Source: Clostridium sp. BNL1100 (GTDB lineage: Bacteria > Bacillota > Clostridia > Acetivibrionales > DSM-1351). Taken from it: DNA of 64,000 bases. Under the pieces are notes generated by a model, which was not told the DNA's origin, made no database searches, and saw only the letters and a list, made by a program, of their open reading frames with translations. Both the position numbers and the translations under genes were made by a program. This document shows positions 48,648-58,462 of the stretch, in pieces. Each line of letters starts with the position of its first letter. Within the stretch, counting starts at the first letter, position 1. The DNA lies in the NCBI RefSeq assembly GCF_000244875.1, contig NC_016791.1, forward strand, positions 477,501 to 541,500, given 5' to 3'.

Positions 48648-51221
48648 ATGAAAAAGGTAATGTTTATAAATCTATATGATTTTTCAAGCTTGAAACGTAT
48701 ACAGACTCCATTGGGATTATTGTCTTTATACTTTATTTTAAAGAACAAAACAGATTACGATGTAGAGATATGTGATTTTAATGATGTGTACTATGAAGGT
48801 ATTCTGAAGGATGATAGTTTCCAGAAGAATATTGATTGTATGGTTGATTATATTATCGGAAAGAAGCCCGATATAATAAGTGTTTACACAATGTGTAACA
48901 ACTATCACATAGCTCTGTTTTTGTGCAAGGCAATCAGAACAAAGAATCCCAATATTATAACACTACTTGCGGGCCCTCATGCAACTATGGTTGCTGAAGA
49001 AACACTAAGCGGATTTGATTCTATTGATTATATTGGTTTGGGTGAAGGTGAGGAAACAATTGTCCCTATACTAAATGGTATTTTCAATAATAATGTTGAG
49101 GGAATTGTCGGTTTGGCGTATAGAGATGGTGAAGGCAAAATCATAGCCAATTGGAACAGTACTGATATTGCAGATATTGAAAACCTGGAAGTAATTGATT
49201 TTACTAAGGTAGGGGTTGAGGCTGATAAAATCAGGGAAATTGGGTCTGTTGATATTGAAGGCGGAAGAGGATGTCCTTTCAGATGTGCTTTTTGCTCAAC
49301 GCAAAAATTCTGGGGAAACCATTTCAGGGTCAAAAGTATCCCAAAGATTATTTCTGAAGTAGAGTTTTATATGGAGAAACTTCAGATCAAGGATTTCAAT
49401 TTCCAACATGACTTATTTACTTTTAATAAGAAATACATTCTTGAGTTTTGTGATGAAATAATTAAAAGAAAAATGAATATAACATGGAAGTGCAGTGCAA
49501 GAATTGACACGGTAGACCGTGAAATGCTCCTTAAAATGTCTGAATCCGGATGTGTAGGAATATTTTTTGGAGTTGAGACCGGGTCAAAAACAGTTCAAAG
49601 GGCTGTAAACAAAAACTTAAAGCTTGAAAAGGTGGATCAGGTTCTAAAAGGGTTGATAGAAAGTAATATAACAGCGGTGTTTTCCTTTATTTATGGATTC
49701 CCAACTGAGCTGGGAGAAGACCTGAATGATACTCTTACCATGATACACCGGATTAAGAAAAGTAATATTACACGAAATTTTAAAGGAACATTTTTGATTG
49801 AATTGTGGCCGCTGGCATTCCTACCGGGTACAAGCATGGGGCAAAACTATTATGATGATCTAAAGTTCAACGAATTCCGTGGAATGGATTTTAATAATAG
49901 TGACTATACCAGATGCCCTGAAGTTAATGATCTTGTAAAAGAGAACAAAAAAATATTCCTTAATTTTTATAGCATTGAAAAAAACAGTACAGTGGAGTTC
50001 AAATTTTTAAATGTTTTTATAATGTATCTGTTTAATTTCTGCTATTCATTTATTTATGAAGCAATGGATTTAATTATAGAACATTATAATAATAATATTC
50101 TGGAAATGTATCTGGATTTCTTTAAATACAACAGGGATGAAGTAATAAGCTTTTTTCAAAATAAAACTATCGGAGGAATACTCCCCAAATATGATGAGTT
50201 GGGTGATTTCTTCAGCATATTGGATAGTTTTATAGGGAAGAGCCCAGTATGTAAAAATGCTAGTGAGAAATACCCTGATACTATGAAAACGATTAAATCA
50301 TACGCTTCAATGTTTCAAGGCAAATCAAACAAAAATAGTCAGAGTTCTGGCAATGTACAAGCCTCCATGTATAAAGTATTGGAGAGAAGATATCCTAAAT
50401 TACTCTTGCCGGTGGAAAAGGGCATGTCCGCCACCGAAGTATACCGAGATGTTGTGAGCAGGGGAAAAGTATATAGAAATAGCGAGAATCTGTTTATAAC
50501 CTCGGATAAAGATTTTATGATGCATTTGGATACAAGGTCTGAACAAATAGAGCTTATATATATGCATAACCGCGCTGACTATAAAAGATTTATTCAAGTA
50601 ATGGCATATCGTTGTGAACCTGTACAAATACCTGACAAATCAAATGTTTTTGTCCTTAATGAAGTTACAAACTGGGAGAAGATAAGAGAGTATAAAAAGG
50701 AATATGTCCGGCTGGGGGGAAATGAGTGGGAAAAAGAGCTGGAGACTTTCATGAGCAACCGTAAAAATTATACGGAAACAGTTATTGTATGTGGTCAAAA
50801 GTCAGGTGAGGCTCCCGGTTATCCGGAACATAGTCCGGATTCAATGGAAAATATCCAATTCAATGCAAAAATCAGACTGTTTCAGCAACTTTCATCTTAC
50901 CTATCTTCAAAAAACAATTTGAAAACCAGTGATAAATTGACTAATAGACTTTTAAATGACTGTGTTGCACTGATTTTAACTACAGGTCGGTATGATAAGG
51001 ATGTAGCTACGGCAATGGTAAATATAAAGAATGGAGAATGCTTTGATACAGCCAAGCTCCAGAAATATATTACCGAGAGTGAAACTATAGAAGGGCTAGT
51101 TTGCAAAGCTTTCAAGCTGACTTCCCAGTTGGAAGACATAGCCGGCAGCTACAGCGGAGATTTGGATGATGCAGAAAGCTTAATGGAACACATTTATTTG
51201 AATGTGATCAGAACATTATAG
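48648..51221 (+). CDS. Cobalamin-binding radical SAM protein with unassigned C-terminal region
   Basis: 857 residues. Residues 1-150 form a B12-binding-like Rossmann domain (TPLGLLSLYFIL, LLAGPHATM, YIGLGEGEETI), without the DxHxxG histidine motif. The radical SAM domain has the cluster motif C209, C213, C216 (CPFRCAFC) and GGRG, and extends to about residue 450. The remaining ~400 residues are not recognised: a helical part (450-560), then an alpha/beta part after about 595 with MSATEVYRDVVSRGK and VFVLNEVTNWEKIREYK. Radical B12 enzymes methylate unactivated carbons or rearrange skeletons, so tailoring of the polyketide-peptide product is plausible. AGAGGAG lies before ATG 48648. Confidence 0.88.
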   Translation: MKKVMFINLYDFSSLKRIQTPLGLLSLYFILKNKTDYDVEICDFNDVYYEGILKDDSFQKNIDCMVDYIIGKKPDIISVYTMCNNYHIALFLCKAIRTKNPNIITLLAGPHATMVAEETLSGFDSIDYIGLGEGEETIVPILNGIFNNNVEGIVGLAYRDGEGKIIANWNSTDIADIENLEVIDFTKVGVEADKIREIGSVDIEGGRGCPFRCAFCSTQKFWGNHFRVKSIPKIISEVEFYMEKLQIKDFNFQHDLFTFNKKYILEFCDEIIKRKMNITWKCSARIDTVDREMLLKMSESGCVGIFFGVETGSKTVQRAVNKNLKLEKVDQVLKGLIESNITAVFSFIYGFPTELGEDLNDTLTMIHRIKKSNITRNFKGTFLIELWPLAFLPGTSMGQNYYDDLKFNEFRGMDFNNSDYTRCPEVNDLVKENKKIFLNFYSIEKNSTVEFKFLNVFIMYLFNFCYSFIYEAMDLIIEHYNNNILEMYLDFFKYNRDEVISFFQNKTIGGILPKYDELGDFFSILDSFIGKSPVCKNASEKYPDTMKTIKSYASMFQGKSNKNSQSSGNVQASMYKVLERRYPKLLLPVEKGMSATEVYRDVVSRGKVYRNSENLFITSDKDFMMHLDTRSEQIELIYMHNRADYKRFIQVMAYRCEPVQIPDKSNVFVLNEVTNWEKIREYKKEYVRLGGNEWEKELETFMSNRKNYTETVIVCGQKSGEAPGYPEHSPDSMENIQFNAKIRLFQQLSSYLSSKNNLKTSDKLTNRLLNDCVALILTTGRYDKDVATAMVNIKNGECFDTAKLQKYITESETIEGLVCKAFKLTSQLEDIAGSYSGDLDDAESLMEHIYLNVIRTL

Positions 51222-51350
51222 GCGAATTCCGTTTGCCATTTTAGAAATGAAATATTGGGAACAATTGGTGTGGTTCTATTATTTAGATAGTAACAAATGC
51301 AGGAGATTTATAAAATAGATTAATTGTACAAAAGGAGTTTGGAAGAAATA
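51222..51350 (+). other. Gap between radical SAM gene and first NRPS
   Basis: About 130 bases. No clear promoter or terminator is visible. AAAGGAG at 51331-51337 is 13 bases from ATG 51351, somewhat far; GGAAGA closer to the start may help. Confidence 0.4.
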
Positions 51351-54300
51351 ATGGAAGAAAACAAACGTTATGAAGACAAGATTCCTATGGTCAATTATTG
51401 CAGTAAAGATATATTTGCAGAAAATAATTTACCTTGTGATGATATCATGATTCCCAAATTTGAAGATAAGAAGACAGTGGATATTACAGCCCAAGGAGAA
51501 TATTGGAAGACAATGTTTTCAGATGAGGTTCCTGTTCTAAATATGCCGCTGGATTATAGGAGACCATCGATACAGAGCTTCAGAGGCAGGGCTGTAGCAG
51601 CTGGTATACAAGGGAAACTGGCTGCGGATATTGAGAAAATCCAACGTAAGACAGAGACAACAGATTACATGATATTTATGAGTGCACTTATGATCCTACT
51701 GTCAAAATATACCGGGCAGCAGGATATAGTCATAGGCAGCCCTATGTCGGGGAGAACCCACAAAGACACTCAAAATATCCCCGGCATGTTTGTAAATACA
51801 CTGGCATTCCGAGGAAAGCCGGAAAAAACAAAAAGGTATTCCGAGTTCCTGAGTGAGGTAAAAGAAATATGCCTGAATGCATATGAAAACCAGGACTACC
51901 CATTTGAAAAGCTCATTGAGTTGGTGAGTGCAAACAGGGAATCCTCTAGAAATCCCTTGTTTGACATAATGTTTGTTTTGCAAAATTATGATCATGGTAC
52001 CGCAAGCTTTGACACAATGGAAATGCAGGAGCTTGACAAGTGTGAATGGCACAGGGCGGCAAGGTTTGATTTAGCAGTAATTGTTACCAAACAACGGGAC
52101 GGATACAAGATCGTTTTGGAGTATTGTGAGGACTTATATGCAGAAGAAACGGCGGAGCTTCTGAAAAACCACTATATCAACCTTGTAAAGGAAATAGCCT
52201 CAAATTGTGAACAGCTCATCGGTAAAATTGATGTTCTGGATGAGAATGAAAAGAAGAGTATTCTATATGACTTTAATAAAACAGAGCTGGATTTTCCAAA
52301 GGACAAGGTCATGGCAGAGCTGTTTGAGGAGATGGTGGAAAGCTCCCCGGACAATCTGGCAGTAATATTCGGAGAAGAAAAGGTTACATATGGAGAATTA
52401 AACAGAAGGGCAAATTGTCTTGCAGACAGGCTCCGTCATATGGGCATAGGGAAAAATGATTTCGTGGCGATTATGACGGAACGCAGTGTAGAGATGATTG
52501 CGGGCATTCTGGGGATTATAAAATCCGGAGCGGCATACGTACCTGTTGATCCCGGTTATCCTAAGGACAGAATCGAGTACATGATATCGGACAGCAGTCC
52601 AAAGGCAATACTTGTGTACAACACAAATATTGAAACAGAGCTTCCCGTAATAGACTTAAAGGATAACACCATCTGGGAGGGTGACAGGCAAAACCTGGAG
52701 ATTTTAAGTAGACCGGAAGATGTAGCATATGTTATATATACCTCCGGAACAACAGGCAGACCTAAAGGGGTCATGGTGGAGAACCATGGCATAGCAAATT
52801 TAAAGAGCTACTTTGAGTCAAGCTTCAAAATCACTCCCAAAGACAACGTTTTGCAGTTCGCAAACATATCCTTTGACGCATCCGTTTGGGAAATGTCCAT
52901 GGGGCTGCTGACGGGAGCGACGCTGATAGTTGTTCCGTCAGAATGTATTATGGACACGCTGTTGTTTGAAAAATACTGCAGCGACAATAATGTAACGGTG
53001 GCAACTCTGCCACCTCAGTACTATCTGACCTTGAATAATTTTGCTCCAAGACTGCTGATAACAGCAGGTTCTGAGTCGAGTAAGAAGATTATAGAAAAAG
53101 TAGGTACCGATATAAGATACATAAATGCATATGGCCCAACAGAAACTACGGTTTGTGCCACACATTGGGAGTATGTGAAATCGGAAGCTGTAAGGGACAG
53201 CATTCCGATTGGCAAACCGATACCAAATACAAAGGTTTACATATTAAACGGTACGGAATTATGTGGCATCGGAATGCCCGGAGAATTGTGTATTGCAGGT
53301 GCTGGAATCACAAGAGGGTACTTGAACCGTCTTGAGCTGACTCATGAGAGATTTATAGACAATCCTTATGGTGAGGGTAAAATCTACCGTTCAGGGGATT
53401 TGGCAAGATGGCTGCCCGATGGAAATATCGAGTATCTCGGCAGAATAGATGAGCAGGTGAAGATAAGAGGATACCGTATTGAATTGGGAGAGATAGAAAA
53501 TGTAATCAGAAAGATTGATTACATTACGGATGCTGCTGTTATCGCTCGGGAAGATTCAAAAGGAGAAAAAGCAATATTCGCATACATGGTTTCAACTGGA
53601 GAAATAGATTCAGAAGAAATTAGGAATATTATTGCTAAAAGCCTGCCAGACTATATGATTCCGGCATATTTAATGCAGCTTGATAACATACCCCTTAATA
53701 GAAACGGGAAGGTTGACAAAAAAGCATTACTGGCTATTAAAGCCAGTATTGACGGCTATAAAGCACCAAGGAATAAACTGGAACATGTAATATGCGAGGC
53801 GTTCTGTGAGGTTTTAAAACTGGATAAGGTAGGCATATTTGATTCCTTCTTTGAATTAGGAGGACATTCTTTAAGAGCAACAATGCTTGTAAACCTCATT
53901 GAAGAAAAAGCAGGAGTCCGTTTGTCACACAAGGATATTTTCTTGTACCGAACACCTGAAAAGATAGCTAATGCAGTAAATCAATCTGCGACAAACGAAT
54001 ATAATCCTATTTCTGCTGTTGCTGTGAAGGAATACTATACCATGTCTCCAGCCCAGCAAAGGCTGTATATGGTTGCTCAGATAGACGAGACAGGCATTGC
54101 ATATAATTTACCTTGCGTGTATGAAATCAAGGGCAGGCTTGAACGTGAAAGATTTGAAAATGCAGTAAAGAAGCTTGTAGCACGTCATGAAATTCTCAGG
54201 ACAAGCTTTACAATGGTAAACGGAGAACCAGTACAGACTGTTTCAAAAGATGTCTATATATCTTTAGAATTTGTAGATGCGGAAAAAGAAGAAATTGATG

Positions 54301-57300
54301 AAATACTAAAAGGCTTTGTAAAGCCCTTTGATTTAGGCCGTGCTCCGCTTATGAGAGCCACGGTAATAAATACTGGTGAAGGTTCAAGTCTCCTTTTATT
54401 GGACATGCACCATATCATTGCAGACGGGATAAGCATGAATATACTGTTGAGTGAGCTGTCAAGCCTGTATGGCAACGGTACCCTTCCTGAATTGAGGGTG
54501 CAGTTCAAGGACTACAGTGAATGGCTCAAGACAGTGGATATTACAGCCCAAGGAGAATATTGGAAAACAATGTTTTCAGATGAGGTTCCTGTTCTGAACA
54601 TGCCGTTGGATTATAGGAGACCATCGGTACAGAGCTTCAGAGGCAGGGCTGTAGCAACCTGTATACAAGGGGAACTGGCTACTGATATTGAGAAAATCCA
54701 ACGTAAAACAGAGACAACAGATTACATGATATTTATGAGTGCACTTATGATCCTACTGTCAAAATATACCGGACAGCAGGATATAGTCATAGGCAGCCCT
54801 ATGTCGGGAAGAACCCACAAAGACACTCAAAATATCCCCGGCATGTTTGTAAATACACTGGCATTCCGAGGAAAGCCGGAAAAAACAAAAAGGTATTCCG
54901 AGTTCCTGAGTGAGGTAAAAGAAATATGCTTGAATGCATATGAAAACCAGGACTACCCATTTGAAAAGCTCATTGAGTTGGTGAGTGCAAACAGGGAATC
55001 CTCTAGAAATCCCTTGTTTGACATAATGTTTGTTTTGCAAAATTATGATCATGGTACCGCAAGCTTTGACACAATGGAAATGCAGGAGCTTGACAAGTGT
55101 GAATGGCACAGGGCGGCAAGGTTTGATTTAGCAGTAATTGTTACCAAACAACGGGACGGATACAAGATCGTTTTGGAGTATTGTGAGGACTTATATGCAG
55201 AAGAAACGGCGGAGCTTCTGAAAAACCACTATATCAACCTTGTGAAGGAAATAGCCTCAAATTGTGAACAGCTCATCGGCAGAATTGATGTTCTGGATGA
55301 GAATGAAAAGAAGAGTATTCTATATGACTTTAATAAAACAGAGCTGGATTTTCCAAAGGAAAAGGTCATGGCTGAGCTGTTTGAGGAGATGGTAGAAAGC
55401 TCCTCGGACAATCTGGCAGTAATATTCGGAGAAGAAAAGGTTACATATGGAGAATTAAACAGAAGGGCAAATTGTCTTGCAGGCAGGCTCCGTCATATGG
55501 GCATAGGGAAAAATGATTTCGTGGCGATTATGACAGAACGCAGTGTAGAGATGATTGCGGGCATTCTGGGGATTATAAAATCCGGAGCGGCATACGTACC
55601 TGTTGATCCCGGTTATCCTAAGGACAGAATCGAGTACATGATATCGGACAGCAGTCCAAAGGCAATACTTGTGTACAACACAAATATTGAAACAGAGCTT
55701 CCCGTAATAGACTTAAAGGATAACACCATCTGGGAGGGTGACAGGCAAAACCTGGAGATTTTAAGTAGACCGGAAGATGTAGCATATGTTATATATACCT
55801 CCGGAACAACAGGCAGACCTAAAGGGGTCATGGTGGAGAACCATGGCATAGCAAATTTAAAGAGCTACTTTGAGTCAAGCTTCAAAATCACTCCCAAAGA
55901 CAACGTTTTGCAGTTCGCAAACATATCCTTTGACGCATCCGTTTGGGAAATGTCCATGGGGCTGCTGACGGGAGCGACGCTGATAGTTGTTCCGTCAGAA
56001 TGTATTATGGACACGCTGTTGTTTGAAAAATACTGTAGCGACAATAATGTAACGGTGGCAACTCTGCCACCTCAGTACTATCTGACCTTGAATAATTTTG
56101 CTCCAAGACTGCTGATAACAGCAGGTTCTGAGTCGAGTAAGAAGATTATAGAAAAAGTAGGTACCGATATAAGGTACATAAATGCATATGGCCCCACAGA
56201 AACTACGGTTTGTGCGACACATTGGGAGTACAAAAAATGTGAAGCTGTAAGGGACAGCATTCCGATTGGAAAACCAATACCCAATACAAAGGTTTACATA
56301 TTAAACGGTACGGAATTATGTGGCATCGGAATGCCCGGAGAATTGTGTATTGCAGGTGCCGGAATCGCAAGAGGGTACTTGAATCGTCTTGAGCTGACTC
56401 ATGAGAGATTCATAGATAATCCTTATGGGGAGGGTAAAATCTACCGTTCAGGGGATTTGGCAAGATGGCTTCCCGATAGAAATATCGAGTATCTCGGCAG
56501 AATAGATGAGCAGGTGAAGATAAGAGGCTACCGTATTGAATTGGGAGAGATAGACAGCGTTCTTAAGAGTCTGGACAAAATAAAAGACGCTGTTACTATC
56601 ATTCGGGAGCAAAATAATGAAAAATTACTTTGTTCTTATATTGTATCTGATCTGAAGCAAAATACAGACAGGATACGAGAGCAGATAAAAAATATCCTGC
56701 CGTCCTTTATAATGCAGGTGGAAAGCATAGCTCTTAACCGCAACGGAAAAGTAAATAAAGGATTGCTTCCTGAAATACAATCAGTGAGAGGGGAAGATTA
56801 TACGCCTCCTCAAAATGAGGATGAAAAAGTTCTATGTCAGACCTTCGAAGAAATACTATCCCTTGAAAAAGTAAGTGTCAACGTTGACTTTTTTGAGCTC
56901 GGAGGGGATTCCATAAAGGCAATAAGAATTATATCCAAATTAAAGGATTTGGGATATAAAGTATCTGTGAAGGATATTATGCTGGGCAGGAGTATAAGGA
57001 ATATATCAAAATATATTAAGAAAGATGCTGGTGTTATATTACAAGATGACACGGAACTTGCAGGCGAAGTTAAACTTACACCTATTCAAAAATCATTTTA
57101 TCGATGGGAACTGTCAAATTTAAACCACCTGAATCAATCAGTTATGGTAAAGACACAACACTTTGACAGGGAGGCAATAAAGGCTGTGCTGGGTGAAATA
57201 GCCATTCACCATGATATGCTTAGGGCAGTTTTTTGCAATAGCAGACAATATGTACTAAGGGTGGAAGAGAGCAGCCTTTATGAACTTGAAGAATACGACG

Positions 57301-58433
57301 TTTCACATATCCCATATGAAAAGCTTCAGGTGTACATAAACGAGAAGTGTAATATAATACAAGGCTCTTTTAACTTGGAAAAAGGCCCCTTAATAAAAGC
57401 TGTTTTGTTCTCGAATAAAGAGGAAGAACATTTAATGCTTTGTATACACCATCTGGTAGTTGACGGGGTATCCTGGAGGATAATTCTTGAAGACCTGAAC
57501 AATGGCTACAAACAATACATATCAGGACAGAAAATAAAGTTTCCTCCCAAATCAACTTCATACAAAAGTTGGTCTGAAAAATTGGAGCAGTATTCTCAAA
57601 GCCAAGAGATACTGTCTCAATTAGAATATTGGAATAACGTTAAAAATCAAGTTCAGGAGTTTTCTTTAGGTGAGAGATTTTTACCATCCGAAGGCATACA
57701 GGAGAGAGATCTGATAAAAGAAGAGCTGTGTATAGACCAGGAGTTCACGTATAAGCTCACCCGTTCTGCCTGGAAAAAATATAATACTGAGATAAACGAC
57801 CTACTGCTGACGGCTCTAGGTGGTACACTTTATAAAGCAACTCATTCCGAGAGTATTGCAATTACATTGGAAAGCCATGGCAGACACGAAATTGATTCCT
57901 CCATGCAGATTGAACGGACGGTAGGATGGTTTACAAACATTTATCCGGTGGTACTTGTTATGTCAGGAGATTTGAAAAAAGATATTATTTCTGTAAAAGA
58001 AACTCTCAGAAAGGTTCCGGGTAACGGTATCGGGTTTGGTTTGCTTAAAGAAATGGAAGGGGTTAAAACGGAGGTTAGTTTTAATTATCTTGGGGAAATC
58101 AATGAGTCTGACAGTTTATCCGGTATGGAGATAAAGAGTTCTGAATTTACAACAGGGGAAGACAGAGGAAGGCACAATTATTTTGATAACTCATTACTAA
58201 TTGACGGCCAAATAGTTAACGGAAAGCTAGTCTTTGAAATCTTGTATGATTGCAGTAAATACAGTAATGAGTTTATTGCCGGAATAAAAAAGGAATTCAA
58301 GGGAACGTTGGAGGAGATTATTTTGCATTGTACTGAAAACGATGAGGTTATAAAAACAGTATCTGACGTTGGCGCGGAAAGCCTGGAGGATTTTGAACTG
58401 GATGAGCTAAGTAAATTAATGGACTTATTATAA
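51351..58433 (+). CDS. Nonribosomal peptide synthetase, half C-A-T-C-A-T-E
   Basis: 2360 residues. A unique ~40-residue start leads straight into the C-terminal half of a condensation domain (about 41-300) that lacks the HHxxxDG half. Then A1 (about 320-800), T1 (Ser840, GGHSLRA), complete C2 (about 895-1330, H1020-H1021 in HHIIADG), A2 (about 1343-1800), T2 (Ser1854, GGDSIKA) and epimerase E (about 1908-2330, H2033-H2034 in HHLVVDG). The ten-residue pockets of A1 and A2 both read D-A-W-T-I-A-A-V-C-K by alignment to GrsA, a phenylalanine-type code. The E domain predicts a D-residue at position two. The second half of C through A is almost identical in both modules. ATG 51351 was preferred over TTG 51324, which lacks a ribosome binding site. 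Confidence 0.92.
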   Translation: MEENKRYEDKIPMVNYCSKDIFAENNLPCDDIMIPKFEDKKTVDITAQGEYWKTMFSDEVPVLNMPLDYRRPSIQSFRGRAVAAGIQGKLAADIEKIQRKTETTDYMIFMSALMILLSKYTGQQDIVIGSPMSGRTHKDTQNIPGMFVNTLAFRGKPEKTKRYSEFLSEVKEICLNAYENQDYPFEKLIELVSANRESSRNPLFDIMFVLQNYDHGTASFDTMEMQELDKCEWHRAARFDLAVIVTKQRDGYKIVLEYCEDLYAEETAELLKNHYINLVKEIASNCEQLIGKIDVLDENEKKSILYDFNKTELDFPKDKVMAELFEEMVESSPDNLAVIFGEEKVTYGELNRRANCLADRLRHMGIGKNDFVAIMTERSVEMIAGILGIIKSGAAYVPVDPGYPKDRIEYMISDSSPKAILVYNTNIETELPVIDLKDNTIWEGDRQNLEILSRPEDVAYVIYTSGTTGRPKGVMVENHGIANLKSYFESSFKITPKDNVLQFANISFDASVWEMSMGLLTGATLIVVPSECIMDTLLFEKYCSDNNVTVATLPPQYYLTLNNFAPRLLITAGSESSKKIIEKVGTDIRYINAYGPTETTVCATHWEYVKSEAVRDSIPIGKPIPNTKVYILNGTELCGIGMPGELCIAGAGITRGYLNRLELTHERFIDNPYGEGKIYRSGDLARWLPDGNIEYLGRIDEQVKIRGYRIELGEIENVIRKIDYITDAAVIAREDSKGEKAIFAYMVSTGEIDSEEIRNIIAKSLPDYMIPAYLMQLDNIPLNRNGKVDKKALLAIKASIDGYKAPRNKLEHVICEAFCEVLKLDKVGIFDSFFELGGHSLRATMLVNLIEEKAGVRLSHKDIFLYRTPEKIANAVNQSATNEYNPISAVAVKEYYTMSPAQQRLYMVAQIDETGIAYNLPCVYEIKGRLERERFENAVKKLVARHEILRTSFTMVNGEPVQTVSKDVYISLEFVDAEKEEIDEILKGFVKPFDLGRAPLMRATVINTGEGSSLLLLDMHHIIADGISMNILLSELSSLYGNGTLPELRVQFKDYSEWLKTVDITAQGEYWKTMFSDEVPVLNMPLDYRRPSVQSFRGRAVATCIQGELATDIEKIQRKTETTDYMIFMSALMILLSKYTGQQDIVIGSPMSGRTHKDTQNIPGMFVNTLAFRGKPEKTKRYSEFLSEVKEICLNAYENQDYPFEKLIELVSANRESSRNPLFDIMFVLQNYDHGTASFDTMEMQELDKCEWHRAARFDLAVIVTKQRDGYKIVLEYCEDLYAEETAELLKNHYINLVKEIASNCEQLIGRIDVLDENEKKSILYDFNKTELDFPKEKVMAELFEEMVESSSDNLAVIFGEEKVTYGELNRRANCLAGRLRHMGIGKNDFVAIMTERSVEMIAGILGIIKSGAAYVPVDPGYPKDRIEYMISDSSPKAILVYNTNIETELPVIDLKDNTIWEGDRQNLEILSRPEDVAYVIYTSGTTGRPKGVMVENHGIANLKSYFESSFKITPKDNVLQFANISFDASVWEMSMGLLTGATLIVVPSECIMDTLLFEKYCSDNNVTVATLPPQYYLTLNNFAPRLLITAGSESSKKIIEKVGTDIRYINAYGPTETTVCATHWEYKKCEAVRDSIPIGKPIPNTKVYILNGTELCGIGMPGELCIAGAGIARGYLNRLELTHERFIDNPYGEGKIYRSGDLARWLPDRNIEYLGRIDEQVKIRGYRIELGEIDSVLKSLDKIKDAVTIIREQNNEKLLCSYIVSDLKQNTDRIREQIKNILPSFIMQVESIALNRNGKVNKGLLPEIQSVRGEDYTPPQNEDEKVLCQTFEEILSLEKVSVNVDFFELGGDSIKAIRIISKLKDLGYKVSVKDIMLGRSIRNISKYIKKDAGVILQDDTELAGEVKLTPIQKSFYRWELSNLNHLNQSVMVKTQHFDREAIKAVLGEIAIHHDMLRAVFCNSRQYVLRVEESSLYELEEYDVSHIPYEKLQVYINEKCNIIQGSFNLEKGPLIKAVLFSNKEEEHLMLCIHHLVVDGVSWRIILEDLNNGYKQYISGQKIKFPPKSTSYKSWSEKLEQYSQSQEILSQLEYWNNVKNQVQEFSLGERFLPSEGIQERDLIKEELCIDQEFTYKLTRSAWKKYNTEINDLLLTALGGTLYKATHSESIAITLESHGRHEIDSSMQIERTVGWFTNIYPVVLVMSGDLKKDIISVKETLRKVPGNGIGFGLLKEMEGVKTEVSFNYLGEINESDSLSGMEIKSSEFTTGEDRGRHNYFDNSLLIDGQIVNGKLVFEILYDCSKYSNEFIAGIKKEFKGTLEEIILHCTENDEVIKTVSDVGAESLEDFELDELSKLMDLL
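51471..53497 (+). repeat. Tandem duplication, copy 1 (2027 bp)
   Basis: Nearly identical to 54528-56554 at a constant offset of 3057 bases with no visible gap. It covers the C-terminal half of a condensation domain through adenylation motif A8 near GYRIELGEI. About 14 amino-acid differences were counted in some 675, with few silent changes. The left edge coincides with the point where the protein's unique N-terminus ends. Confidence 0.95.
54528..56554 (+). repeat. Tandem duplication, copy 2 (2027 bp)
   Basis: Second copy of the unit, offset 3057 bases. Here it is joined in its natural context to a complete N-terminal half of the condensation domain ending FKDYSEWLK. This suggests that copy 2 is the donor and that copy 1 replaced the original module-1 sequence, though direction cannot be proved from one genome. 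Confidence 0.95.
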
Positions 58434-58462
58434 TACATAAAAATATATCAGGAGTGATTGCT

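Noticed and set aside
51702-52052. Pairs of almost identical minus-strand frames (51702-52052 and 54759-55109, and others)
   Set aside because: Their repetition only mirrors the NRPS duplication; they are antisense shadow frames.
51471-56554. The 2-kb repeat as an insertion sequence or transposon
   Set aside because: It encodes only NRPS domains in frame, with no transposase and no terminal inverted repeats.
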